Below, one piece after another: positions 34,495-46,560 of a stretch of DNA of 64,000 bases. The DNA is from Vesta saturnalis (taxonomy: Eukaryota; Arthropoda; Insecta; Coleoptera; Lampyridae). Both the position numbers and the translations under genes were made by a program. Each line of letters begins with the position of its first letter. Position 1 is the stretch's first letter. The notes under the pieces were generated by a model. It was not told the DNA's origin, ran no database searches, and was given only the letters and a program-made list of their open reading frames with translations. The DNA lies in NCBI GenBank assembly GCA_036346205.1, contig JARFJB010000390.1:2109501-2173500 (forward strand). The letters run 5' to 3'.

Positions 34495-35132
34495 TGTAAT
34501 GGTTCTCTTCTTCGGTGGCGGGCTACTGTAATCGACCCGCTTCCTTTCTTATTGTTAAATCTGTTTAATTTTTTAATTGAAATGAATGTTAATTCATTCT
34601 TTATATGCCTCGACTAATACTCAGCGCCATGAGAAAACTACCCTACAGGTCTCCTGGGGTGTTTTTAATGCATGAACCAAGGGCGCGCTGGTTTAAATCA
34701 ACTACTAAACATGCAATCGAAAGCTGACTTAATAATCCTCTAGATATTAATTCAACTTAAGAATAGAGATGCGTTTGATTAGATTATGATGTCACCTTTT
34801 TAATAGTTAAGGATTAAACAAAATACATGCAAAAACGTGTCTAAACTTGCAATCTTCTTTCTTCGCTTAAGCAAATCCGTCCTATAACGGTGTGTATTCT
34901 TGCCTCTATGCAATTCCCGCTTTCAACAACAAAAGCCAATTGATGCTACAAAAGCTAGGCTAATTAACGACAAAAGCTTCTTGTAGTAAATGTAGATTAC
35001 AGTTTACTTCTCCAGGAAAAAACAGCATTCACTAACATAGATATTGCACTTACGAATTTTTATAACTTTTATATTTTGCAGCGTTTTAGTTCACTATAAC
35101 ACTTTAATGGCTATTATTAATAATCATTTACG
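34495..35132 (-). repeat. 5' LTR of the gypsy element
   Basis: About 635 bp. On the minus strand it ends ...GAGAACCATTACA next to the primer site, and begins near TGATTATTAATAGCC (similarity with the partner extends six bases further out). Uninterrupted, unlike the left LTR. Confidence 0.85.
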
Positions 35133-35379
35133 TATTCCTTGTAGCACTTGCTTGTGCTTTAAAGATTGAACAGCGTTCACTCTTACGCTGTCAATCATCA
35201 ACTCCGTCTTTCGCACGTTTTTTAGCGTCTCTTTCTCCGCGCACACATAACTTAATACTACAATATACGAGTTATTTTCATAAAAGCATTTATACAGGGT
35301 ACTGCAGAGTAATAAATCTCTTATACTAAATTGAAACACGAGGTGTTACAACATTTTGATTTTCTATTTCCTGTTTATT

Positions 35380-36660
35380 CATAACTTTCTTAAATAATTT
35401 GGTTTGTTCTTCTAGGAAAGATTCTCTAATTAAATTTATATTATTTAACCTTACTTCGTGGAATAATAGCACTGATGTTTCAAATGTAATTAATATAGCT
35501 CATCAATGTTTATTTAATGGCAAAGACTTAACTAACGACATTTTCGGGTATTTATAAATTGAACTACATATCTTATAATTCTGTTTACATTCGACAAACA
35601 CAGGAATTTTGATATTAGATACAAAGATAGCATTAGATGTTATAAATATAAACGCACAAACAAATCAAATTATTCCGAACATTTAATAGTAAATAATAAC
35701 TTTATGACTTCAAAAAACAATATTAAATGTTTACATTTTTGTGGTAAAAAAGACAAATTAGACGTTTTGGAAGCATTTATAGACGTAAACAGAAAGTAAC
35801 TTTAATGAACGAACGGGTTGATCTTACATTTAACAGACATTTTAAATATATAATTTATATCAAATTTGCTGCCATAACTATTTGTTATTACTTTACTTAT
35901 ATATTTTCGCTTGATAATGATACATCTTGTATTGAAACACGTTGAGAAATATTTATATAAAACATTGTGGAATTACATTAATTATATTTAAAATATTAGT
36001 GCTATTAAATATTTCCTGATTATATGAATTTGATACTAAATATGATCAATTTGACTGTTATTAAAACTTTTTTTAAGATAAATTTTCGGATAATCCTATC
36101 ATTTAGCTTTACCAATAAAGTACGTTATCGCAGCATAGCAGTGAATCAACATATATAATTGAAATTAAGGTAAATGTACACATTCTGTTTACAATGTGTT
36201 ATAACGAGTGCAGTTTTGAAGTAGTAAAGGAAACAATTGTTTTTGTTAAATTTCTTATCATTTAACTAGATATTGACAAATTTTTCGCTGTTAATGTTTT
36301 TCAAAACTTTGGACGTACATTGTAATTTGATTAATTTTTTTTTTTTATTGTGACATTAGAATGGCCGAGAGTGTTTTGATTTGTCATTTTCAAGAGGGCT
36401 TAATAATTAAAATACTTATCTTTAAGAATACTTAATTTTTACGAAAATAAAATCAGATTGCGTAGTTGTCTCATTCGTATGCATTCCCTCATTATTATAA
36501 CAGGATTATATCTACGTTTACATATTTCATATATTCATATTCATATATCTGTTTTTAAAACTATTACCGTTAACCGAAGACGATAACCGTAAGTTGTATC
36601 GAAACGTTTAAATTTGTATACAAAATAATACAATACACACGATTTAACACCGAAAAGGGT
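35380..36660 (+). pseudogene. Penelope-like element, GIY-YIG part and 3' terminus
   Basis: Plus strand around 35595-35800 reads YSVYIRQTQEF, then after a one-base shift DIRYKDSIRCYKYKRTNKSN, YSEHLI and NIKCLHFCGKKDKLDVLEAF: the GIY-YIG nuclease of Penelope-like elements (Y(V/I)GQT.R.F..RYKEH...S.(F/Y)A.H...) with Gly to Arg in YIGQT. No RT remains upstream. Some 750 bp downstream on the same strand the hairpin motif marks the 3' terminal repeat. This copy shows the usual order nuclease, untranslated tail, hammerhead-like motif. Confidence 0.65.
36574..36604 (+). ncRNA. Hammerhead-like motif at Penelope-like 3' end
   Basis: CCGAAGA, C, GATAACCGTAAGTTGTATC, GAAAC. The GAAA box is intact, the CUGANGA box has one U-to-C change, and the extra base before stem II is present again. 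Confidence 0.4.
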
Positions 36661-36664
36661 TATT

Positions 36665-38540
36665 TCATTTAATTTAATTTATTGATTTTAATTATTTTAT
36701 ATGAATTTAATTCGTCGAATAAAGTAAACTCAAGAGTAATGTCGCAAAACAAAAGAAAAGTGCAAAATTATTTCTTCTAATAAAATCGTAAAAAGGATTG
36801 GTTTGAATCGAAAGTTACACAATGAAAATATATTTCTACCTTATTAACTTTTAGTGTGAAAGATTCATTACTCAATACTCTTAGAAAACAACCAACAGAA
36901 CATTTACATTCTTTGAAAATAACCTTTTTTCTCTTGCTGCTTATCAAACAAATAAAAATTGCGTTTCGCCTTACAAAGTTATCGTCGGTCGTTTACTCTA
37001 AAGACATTGTTGAGAAAATGGCTCTGTCGTCGGTTTGTCTTCATGTATTCCATTCTTAAATTTATCTTAGAAGAATTGTCACTGTCACCACAAGTGAACG
37101 GTAATCTAATCCGACGTAGCCGGCGGCCATTTGCAAACGGAATAAGACTTTGATCAAAATGGGTTAGGTTCATAACTTCGAATATTTACCAGCTTTGTTG
37201 GATAAGAAATGTCATATCATACGACATACATTTTCATCTCAAGAAAAGTAGAGACTTATATGTCAATTTTAAGCATCAGAATCCCTTCGAGATTTACACA
37301 TTTTAAAGGTGAACGGATGTTCAAATAACCCAATTAATTCAAGAGCTTGTATTAAACTAGAACGAGAATAACATGATTTTCTAATTACAGGGTATAATTG
37401 ATGGAGTTCTCACTAAGGCCGGTCAATTGCATCCCCATATCTTGAATGTGTAGCCAGGGTAATTTCGCAAGAACTCAGTGAACCGCTGAATTAATCTATC
37501 TCACGTCCATCATTCCCTTGCCGTATGTTCAAATTACTTCTCGGCGCCTTGCCATGCACAAAGCTTTAACTTCGTCCAAAATGTTTACGATTTATCTTTT
37601 CGTAACACAAAATCTTTCCACAAACATCTTCGCAGGTCATTACATAATACTACAGAATTGCCGACTTTCGTGTAATGTAATCCTTTTTTAACGAGTACCT
37701 TTTGAATGCATTTCTTTTCTTAGTTTATTTAGAAGGGGTTACCTTTTGGTAATACTGCAAGATCGGATTTGCTCATTTAATTTTACGCACTTAATTAAAA
37801 GCTTAAAATCTTTGTGAAATTTCTAATTAGGTAAATGTCAAGTATTGTTACCAAAAAACGAAACACGAGTTTTCTCATGCTGAACTGAAATTCAATCAAT
37901 TTGTCTGTAATTTGCCGATTTCTAAATAGATAGCGTTATTTGACAAATCACAACGTCGAGTGAAATCTCATCTGCTCTTGACGTAAACTGTAATCAGAAA
38001 TGGACCATGATATAGGTTTGCATAGCAAGTAAATAACATGTCTTGTGTTTTTCAATTTTGCTTTAAAAAGTAAACGATTTGTCAGTTTTATAAAAAGACA
38101 AGTAATAACAAAAGGCTATAGTTACCTTCATCTTTGTTTCCTCCTTGAATACCTTTTATCAATTCCTTTATTTAGAAGAAAGTGATATTTATCATATATA
38201 ACTTAAAAAGACTGAAAAAAACTCGACGGTCGAAATACACTTTGCAAAGTTTTATTTCTTTTATAAAATTCTTTAAGAAGGAATTTATCAAACACTATTC
38301 AATGGATTTAGATTGGTGATGTCCCTTTGACTGCTTTGGTTAATAAACAGAAATTTGTGTAACTAAGTTTAATAAAATGTATATCAAATTTTAAAGGTCA
38401 TCACAATGTTATAAGTTTCTAGAAGATTTTATTATATATCCAGATGCTGTATGTAAATTTAAAAATCTATATCAAGAAGATTCAATATAAAATATTGGAA
38501 AAGGAAAATTTAAATTGCGTTACTCTTTAGTGTACTTTTT
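36665..38540. other. No gene recognised
   Basis: About 1.9 kb of AT-rich DNA with only short open frames and no repeat partner in the window; may be host intergenic sequence. Confidence 0.4.
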
Positions 38541-38602
38541 ATTCTAGTTGAATATACTTCCTATACGATTTGAAAACATCAATAGCAAGGTAACTGTTTG
38601 TA

Positions 38603-38622
38603 TAATAATAATAACAATAATA

Positions 38623-38712
<90 letters not shown>
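38603..38712. repeat. (AAT)n microsatellite at a LINE 5' junction
   Basis: About 33 trinucleotide units, slightly interrupted at the left. It ends where LINE endonuclease similarity begins (about 38735). Confidence 0.95.
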
Positions 38713-38713
<1 letters not shown>

Positions 38714-38734
38714 TAAAAAAATAAAGAAATAAAG

Positions 38735-41597
38735 CTAAACACCAAATTACAAGCGGTAGCGACATTGATTACATACCCAATGAAGCTAACGATTTGTAAT
38801 CTGTATCTTCCCGATGCCAAATGGACCGTGCAAGACATAGAAGGTTTAATCTCCCAACTCTCAAAACCGTATTTGCTATTGGGAGATTTCAATTCACATA
38901 GTCCGTTATGGGGATCAACGAAATACGATAGAATGGGGAAGTTAGTTGAAAAAGTTTTGGACCATAATGATTTAATACTGCTAAACGATGGCAAATCGAC
39001 CTTTTTCAACTCAAAATCAAATTCGTTTACTGCTATAGACCTCACTATGTGTACCCCTCAAATAGCACCTCGCTTTACTTGGGAAGTAGTGAAAGATCTA
39101 CACGGAAGCGACCATTTCCCAATCCTAATTGGGATACCACAACAACAACAACCGGTCGCATGTCTCGATAAATGGTGCTTCCAAAAGGCCAAATGGAAAG
39201 AATTTAGAGAGAAACTAACACCCATTAATCGGCATCAAAATATAGATACTTTAGTACAGAATTTTAACAAATCTATCATCCAAGCGGCTCAAAGTACTAT
39301 ACCAAAATTCAAAAACATGACGAACAGATTACCAGTTCCCTGGTGGAACTCAGATATCGCAAAGGCTATACGCGAAAGAAAAAAAGCGTTAAAAACGTTC
39401 TCCGTTAATCCAACCGAAGACAACCTAATTAACTTTAAAAGACTTAGAGCATTTGCACGTCTCCAAATTCGAAAGGCACAAAAAATTTCGTGGCAAAAGT
39501 ACGTGAGTGATATAGGAAGTAAAACAACAACCGAAATGTGGAGAAGAATAAGTGCTATATCGGGAAAAAGAAAAAGCATAGTGCTACCTAAGTTAATTAA
39601 GAACCAGCAGTTTGTATCAAACCCCTCGCTAGTATCCGAATGCTTCGCAGATCACTACCAAAGGGTGAGTAGTACAAGCAACTACGACACAGATTTCATT
39701 GAAAATAAAGCACAAAGAGAAATACCCTTAGATTTTGGAGAGGAGCGAGAAAATGCATGTAACAAGCCTATCACTATGAATGAGCTAAAAACACAAATAA
39801 GAGAAATGAAAGACTCGGCAAGCGGAATAGACAACATTCCAAATACAATTATTAAAAAACCTATCGCCGGAAATGGAAGAACACTTGCTTTTCATTTTTA
39901 ACAAAATATGGAACGAGGGGTACTATCCAGCTTTATGGAAACTATCTATCGTGGTTCCCATTATTAAACAAAATAAAGACGCGTTGAATCCAGAAAGCTA
40001 CAGACCTATATCTTTAACGTGCTGTCTGGGAAAGACGCTAGAAAAAATAATCAACAGAAGGCTAGTAGAATTAATCGAAGAAAACAAATGGATAAATAAA
40101 TATCAGACAGGTTTTCGTAAAAGCTACTCGACATATGACAATTTGGTAAGGATCAGCACAACAATAAAAGAGAGTTTTATGAAAAGGCAGCACACTACGG
40201 CAGTTTTCTTTGATATAGAAAAGGCATATGACACGGTATGGAGATACGCGGTAGTTTCAAAAATATATGCGTGGGGAATCAGGGGAAACATGGGTAAATT
40301 TATAAAAACGTTCCTAAACGACAGATATTTTAGAGTGCGAATAGGAACTGAGTTATCAACAACCCATACTTTAGATAATGGTATCCCGCAAGGGTCACCA
40401 ATAAGCGTTACCTTATTCAATATCGCGCTAAATGACATAACGCAAAATCTGGATAGGTGTATAGGGAGGTGCATTTATGTCGACGATGTAGCTATATACA
40501 TGTCCAGCGAGATGGGAGCTCCGCACAATGCTATTATGCAGACGGCAGTTAATGCAATAGCAGCGCAAGCCGCAAGGGTAGGTTTTAAACTGTCAACCAC
40601 CAAAACAGTATGCTTACATTTTTGTAAGCTAAGAAAACCACATTACCAACCAAACCTATTCCTGAAAGGCCAACAAATTAGAAACGTTCAAAGGTGTAAT
40701 TTCTTAGGGATGACGTTAGATAATGCTTTGCTCTGGTCCAGCCACATTGAAAATCTGATTAATAAAGTGAGGAACATTGTAAATGTAATTAAGTGTTTAG
40801 CAAACACAAAATGGGGCGCGGATAGAGAAACTTTAATCCGTATATATAAATCTCTGATTTTAACGCGCATAGACTACGGATGCATTGCCTATATGCAAGC
40901 ATGCGACTCACGATTAAAAAAACTCGACAGCATTCAAAACATTTGCCTCAGATATGCCATGGGAGCCTTCCAAACCAGCCCAGCAAATAGCTTATGCGCA
41001 GAAGCAGGGGTACTACCACTAAAATATCAAAGGCAATGGTTACTAATGAAATACGCTTCCAAAATATATTCAATAAAACAACATTTAAATTACCCTTTAA
41101 TAAGGAAAAACAGCGATAATAGAACACCAAGGGCCCTAATATATACAAAAATTTCAGAAACGTGCGAAATACTAAATATTACAAACACAAACGAAATTAA
41201 AAACATCAAAAACATAAAAGAGAAAATTTGGGACAAATGGCAAGATGACTGGTCAGAAGGAAATAGGGCACTAAAGCAACATCTTCCTAATGTATTGACA
41301 AGGAAAAGATATATACAAATGGGAAGAAGAGATAGCGTCGTGGTAACAAGGTTAAGGATAGGCCACACGCAGTTAACACATTCCCACTTACTGAAAAACG
41401 AAGAACAAACAACTTGTCAAAGATGTAGTGTACCCATCACACTTGCGCATGTATTCGACGAATGTCCTAAGACCCAAGCTATCAAACATAGACATGGTTA
41501 CGATTTTAGTTTAGAAAATGCACTACAAATAAACAAAACTACATTAGCACAGGTTCTGAATTTCTTACATTTAGTAAATATTTACAACCTGATATAA
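38735..41597 (+). pseudogene. I/Jockey-group LINE ORF2: endonuclease + reverse transcriptase, one frameshift
   Basis: Two overlapping frames (to 39901 and from 39873) form one protein of about 940 residues. Endonuclease: LTICNLYLP, LLLGDFNSHSPLWG, the catalytic GSDHFPI. RT: ESYRPISLTCCLGKTLEKII, TGFRKSYST, motif A FDIEKAYDTVW, GIPQGSPISVTLFNIAL, catalytic IYVDDVAIY, FLGMTLD. C-terminus: RIGHTQLTHSHLL and C-x2-C-x8-H-x4-C zinc knuckle. No RNase H is visible between RT and knuckle. The frames meet in A6 at 39856-39861, where one base too many breaks GIDNIPNTIIK/LSPEMEEH. The first ~80 residues of the endonuclease are lost at the (AAT)n. All catalytic residues seen are intact. Confidence 0.85.
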
Positions 41598-41702
41598 GAC
41601 AGAAATGAGGCAATTAGCAATAAGAAAAACCGGCAATAACCCAAGAGGTTGACGCCTTAACAAAAAAAAAAAAAAAAAAAAAATAATAAAAATAATAATA
41701 AT
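41598..41702 (+). other. LINE 3' end with A22 and (AAT) tail
   Basis: Short untranslated region, then 22 A residues (41662-41683) and AAT units to 41702: the retrotransposition tail. Confidence 0.85.
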
Positions 41703-41703
41703 A

Positions 41704-43870
41704 CCGTCAACCGGGGCTACTTTGAGCCACTTTTTTATGTTTTCACTTGCATATTCGTTAATAAAAAGTATAATAAAACGGCGTTCAATATCCAAATCGA
41801 GTTTTAACCAATTACCAAAGTATGAGGAAGTAAACTGTACTTGTTTTAAAACAAATTTCCGCTTTTTTAACTTTTTACGTATTTTTAATATTATGAAACA
41901 TAGTAACCCCTGCTTTGGGTTTCCTTGGACCACTCAATTATTTTAATGAAAATTGAATACAATTCACAAGTTGAACTATTGTAACCCCTTGCCCAAGAAT
42001 CTGCCAATGAAATGACACAGTAAACTAGCAAAAGAAAATTTTATGTACTTATTTAAACATTAAAACAAATTTGTTGATACAATAAATATGAAAACAACTT
42101 TTTTTGTTCTTATGACTTTTGAATGCTAAACTTTTCACTCTCACTCATAATCAGCCATTTCAGGAACATTAAAGTGTCCTCGTTTCATTAGCTTTGGAGG
42201 GTTGATTTTCTTCTTAATGGCATCCCACTCGTAAACAAGAACATCCTTTTTGTCGGGCCACTTCCAGGACTTTTTGGTGTTGCTCATACAATCTACTGTA
42301 GGGCCTAACTCTTCTCTATTGGGCAATTTTGTTATCAAACCCGGATAGTGGTTTCCCTCATACATTACAACAACGAAGTCACCTTCTTTGAAGTTAGTAC
42401 GTTTTAGAGATTCTGTATCCGCTACCGGCAGTGTTTCCTTGATAGGCTCAATGAAACCACCGTCTTCATCGAAATCTTCAAATTCACTTCCAGTTACAGA
42501 AAAGTGTGAGCCATCATCTGAAGCATTGTCATCATGAAGACTATAAGAACTTGAGTTTTCTGATTCACTTGCTGGTTTTTGTTTTTTACATTGGCCCTCT
42601 TTTTAGACTTGGGCGTAGAAGTTGATGCGCCTACAAAGTCCATTTCAGTTGCGCTTGACTCATCAAACAACTTTGTACAAACACTTTTTCCAGCTGGAAC
42701 ATCCAACTTCTTACGTTTCATAGTAGGCCTGGTTTTTGTCACTTCCTTCCTTTTTTCTGCAAGGTTTTGCGTGAAACTGTCTCCTATCAGTCTTTTCATG
42801 GGGCTGCTTAAGTTATATTGAGGCAAGCACTCTAGTTCTGTCAAGACGTATGATACCTGTTTTTTCTAATCCAGATATCATGTTTTTCTTCTTCTCTATA
42901 TACAATTAACTAGCTGTTTTACCAGTTTAGGAAATTGATCCTTGGGCAAGCTTGTCATTGGCTTGTTTTTTTCCTTCCACAAAGTCAATATCTTACGCCA
43001 TTCTCTTTTCATGGGGCCGTAGTAGGATACATCTAACGGTTGGGTGAGGTGCGTAGAGTTTGGCGGCAGACACACAAACCTTACATTGTTTTCCTCGGAA
43101 GCTTTTAAAACTTCTAAGTTGATATGAGAACTTATGTTATCACCTATCACAACCTTGACATCAGGCAGCTTTTTAACCGAGGAAGTAAAGTAGTCATAAA
43201 CCAATCTTCGAACATCCCCATATCGAACCAGCTACTCTTTGTTCCGTTGTATCTACAACCCACAGGGTCACCTTCGGTCCATGTCCACCACAGGTGCTCC
43301 GACTTGTAAACCACATAGGGTGGTAACATCTCCCCAGAACCATTGCCACAAAACATCAAGGAGGTACAAGATTTGGTTGATTCCATAATACGTTCTACGT
43401 ACTTCTGCCCCCTTTTACAAATGATCTTGCTTGTTCCGGGGTCATCCCGCAGGTTTGTTTCATCGTAATTCCATATATTCTCTTTTGGAACATTACTGAG
43501 GACAGTTTCTAAGTTGTCAAAATAGTCATTGATTACTTTTTCATCAATAGCAGCCCTTACTCGTTTTATGTTACTTGCTGGACGCACCGTTAACCTAGGG
43601 TGACGTTTTCTAAATGATGCCCTTTACTGTACGCCCGTGTTTGCCAAGAAAGCATTTTATTGAATATCTCAAATGGGAATCAGTTATGCGAAATCCAAAT
43701 TCAACCAACTTGTCAATATGAACCTCAAAGGCCTGTTCTTCTACGTTAGCAAAGACTGTTGGATGGCCATGTTTTCTTGCCGGTAACCCATAAGTTTTAA
43801 GCTTATTTATTATTGTGCTTCTAGGTACATTGTAATACTAACTTGCACTTGCCCTCTTATTAGAATACAA
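41704..43870 (-). mobile_element. Pogo-like (Tigger-type) DNA transposon, 5' end not found
   Basis: The end CCGTCAACCGGGGCTACTTT (41704) is a typical pogo/Tigger terminal repeat and follows TA. The transposase runs on the minus strand up to about 43870. I find no inverted copy of the terminus beyond 43.87 kb, so the other end is lost or strongly decayed. Confidence 0.75.
42141..43870 (-). pseudogene. Pogo-like transposase (HTH_psq / DDE_1), degenerate
   Basis: Minus strand in order: psq-type HTH (NVPRSTIINKLKTYGL, 43.8 kb), CENP-B-type region GHPTVFANVEEQAFEVHIDK and CFLGKHGRT, a stop, then the DDE_1 domain: WNYDETNLRDDPG (first Asp), TSLMFCGNGSGEMLPPYVVY, KVVIGDNISSHI (second Asp), LPPNSTHLTQPLDV (third Asp). 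A long hydrophilic tail ends in a basic and acidic C-terminus with FVVVMYEGNHYPGLITKLPN. Frame changes occur near 43.60, 43.20, 42.87 and 42.53 kb. All three catalytic Asps survive. Role: DNA cut-and-paste transposition at TA in the nucleus. Confidence 0.85.
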
Positions 43871-44435
43871 GTTGAAGTTTCGCGCAATAAACAATTAGAA
43901 TACAGACTTAAACACAAATTCGAATTTCCCGCGATACCCTATACTTGTCTTATAAGATAGAATTAGAGCCCCGCTTATTAGAACACAAATTCAGATTTTC
44001 CTCCATAACCTATCAGAATGCAGAGACTTAGTCCTTCAATCAGAGCACAGCGGATGAGTAGTGGGACTAAGGACCAATCAGAAGCCAGAGCGCCGCCCAT
44101 ACATACGACCAATCAGGTAAAAGGAATGGGTATGGTCTAGTCTTAGCCCCTCCTTAATGAAGCCATAAGGGCCTTATGTAGTCTTAGCCCCTTCTTGAAA
44201 CAGCCAAAATGGTCTTAATCTACTATCCACACTCCTCACCTAAGGTCATACGGGCATCCCTCACCTCTAACCAGAGGGTTGTACTACCAAAAAGGCTGTT
44301 AATATTGCTAAAAGGAAGTTAATTAGGGGTTAAGATTCAGCCATGGGGATGAAAAAGGCCCACGAAAAGAATCCGACCGCACACGTGACCCTACTCCTAG
44401 CCCTACCTTCACGGTTCTACTTTTCTTCTAGATTC
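43871..44435. other. Non-coding block with CCAAT boxes and short internal repeats
   Basis: GACCAATCAG occurs twice 40 bp apart (about 44075 and 44110). CTTATTAGAA(T/C)ACAA recurs at 43857 and 43975, and TCTTAGCCCCT recurs at 44141 and 44181. No coding sequence. It could be a solo LTR, the missing pogo end, or host DNA. Confidence 0.35.
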
Positions 44436-44439
44436 AAGA

Positions 44440-46560
44440 GATTGAAAATTGAAAATAGCAAGTAGTACGTTATGTTGAAATCCTCTAACAGAATAGGTTC
44501 CATGGAGTTTGTAATATAAAATTTTGAAGAACTTCCTTTGAACTGACTCTAATGCATTTTTGTACGGTGTAAGTAGGGTTGAAGATTAACGCACAATACT
44601 CTAATTTACATGGAACTAAACTAAAATACAGAGAAAGTAAGGGGTCGAAGCTAGACAATTTTTTTACAATTTCTTAGTATAAATCCTAGTGTACGAAAAA
44701 CTAAATTTATGGTCAAAAGTGACAACCAGGTTTCTGACTGATAAGCATTTATTTCAGTGAATGGGACCGACGGAGTAATTAAAAGATATTACATTAACCT
44801 TGCGACTAAATTATATTAGTTTACATTAGGAAATGTTAAGAGTCAAATGATTTGATTTACTCCATCTAGGTAAGTTATCTAGTCAATTTTGAAGTTGCAA
44901 ACAATCATTCTGGTTAGAAATAGAAGAGTAAATTTTTCAATCATCAGCAAGTAGTAAGTTTTGACAAGACAGAATACCAGTAATATCGTTCATGTAAAGT
45001 AAAAATAATAACGGTCTTAAATTGGAGCCCTGTGGAACACCAGACGTAGCATAAAATGGAGTGGAAGTAAAATTGTTAAATGTAACATACTGGATACGGT
45101 GGGTAGATAACAAGAGATTAATGACAGTAAATTGTTGTGAAATCCATATCCTTCCAATTTGGCAGTTAATATATCATGTGGAATGTGATCAAAGGCCTTT
45201 GATATGTCAGTGTATATAACATCCCTTTGACCTCTTTAATAAATAACTTCAGACACGTATTAAGTAAAACATAAGAGATTGGTTACCGTTGAACGTTCAC
45301 TCATGAAACCATGTTGGTTGATAGTTATCAAATTTGTAATAACAGAGTATGTTTGACTATAAAGAATGATTTCAAGAATTTTACTAAAGTTATTTCGGAT
45401 ACTGATTGATCTGTAATTGGTAACGTTAGATGGATTTCCACTTTTTAATACAATATTAAAGATGGCACATAAGGGTTTAAGAAAAATAGACTTACGTTCT
45501 TTAGGAATTTGATCAGATCCTGCAGTATTTTTCGGTTTGAGTTTGTCTATGGCATTAGATACTTGTGTAATGTTATTGATAGGAAAATTTGGAACATTAT
45601 AACTATTTTTACATTTACTAATACATCGGCCTCTGATTGTATCATACACACTGCTAAAATAGGCAGAAAACGAATCAACAATCCCTTGTGGAGTATTAAA
45701 AACGCAGTTCTTAAAGTTTACACATCCAGGAATGAGAGTATCCGTCTGTTTCGATTGAATAAAGTTACAGAAATATTTAGGGTTAGATCTAAGAGAATTT
45801 TCTACCTTATGCAGACAATTGTTCTAGGCTATAGAAATCTGGTATGTTATCATTTTACGTAACTCCTTGTAAGAAGATAACGCGTGACGTATCATTACTG
45901 CGGTGTTTTCTTTGAAGTTTTAATTTAAGTTTAATATTCTTTATTATTTGACTTGTGAACCACACCAGATATTTCGGTCGTTTGTATAAACACAATGGAA
46001 CGTGTTTTCGATTACAGAATAAAGTACACCATAAAATTTATTACATGCAGCATTATCATTATGCATTACGTAAAGAAATGACCAGTCAATCGTTAGATCA
46101 TTATACTTTATACAAAGCAGGATAGTTGGCTTTAATGAAGTTATACCGTATATGCGATTGCTTAACAGGATAGTGAGGACAGGTTTTTTAGTTAGTTCAA
46201 CAAGTATTTGTAGTGAGGGATGATGGAGATCCTCAGTAACAGCTGGGGGCGCTATCACGTATTACATCACATTCCAAATTACTAAGTACCAGAATTAAAC
46301 ATCTGCCATTAATATTATTTATGTGATTATATTGCTGAATATTAAAAAAATCAATAACATTTTACCAAATAATGATTGATACGTATTAACTGAGGAAGAG
46401 GGAGGTATGTACATGTACACTGATAAAACAGTTAATAAGCTAGAGTTAAATGTACATTTACAACCTACTACATCAATAGATGATAAAGCATCTGTTAAAA
46501 AGGACAAATCTATACGTAATATTATCATCACTTATAGGTAATAATACTCCTCCAGACCAA
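44440..46560 (-). pseudogene. Jockey-like LINE, endonuclease + reverse transcriptase, degenerate
   Basis: Minus strand in order: endonuclease text SVYMYIPPSSSVNTYQSLF (46.4 kb) and LVWSD-type end, linker, RT start NAIDKLKPKNTAGSDQIP, NPSNVTNYRSISIRNNFSK, NQHGFMSERSTVTNLLCF (45260-45649), motif A IYTDISKAFDHIPH, a LLADD catalytic remnant near 44.98 kb, NDCLQLQN, and the C-terminal RKFLRYL-like end at about 44.52 kb. Multiple stops and shifts. The similarity to jockey-type mobile elements is clear from motif A and GF..  RST. Inserted next to the pogo element in the opposite direction to the 38.7-kb LINE. Confidence 0.75.

Larger units (their letters stand above)
29651..35132 (-). mobile_element. 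Gypsy-type LTR retrotransposon, internally deleted, LINE in its 3' LTR
   Basis: Coding remnants run on the minus strand, so the 5' LTR is on the right (34495-about 35130) and the 3' LTR on the left. The left LTR is in two parts, 29651-29788 and 31603-about 32175, which together align to the intact right LTR. A LINE separates them. A primer binding site sits directly inside the right LTR. Internally only a zinc-finger-like stretch, RT, RNase H and integrase pieces remain. No clear target duplication is visible at 29647-29650 versus the right flank. Confidence 0.75.

Noticed and set aside
34495..35132. Search for a target duplication of the gypsy element
   Set aside because: Flanks at 29647-29650 (ACAT) and after 35126 or 35132 (TTTA or TATT) do not match, so no duplication is claimed.
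38539..39045. Minus-strand frame with poly-Tyr or poly-Ile
   Set aside because: Product of the (AAT)n array plus the antisense of the LINE endonuclease.
40124..41368. Minus-strand frames within the LINE
   Set aside because: Antisense shadows of a strongly supported reverse transcriptase.
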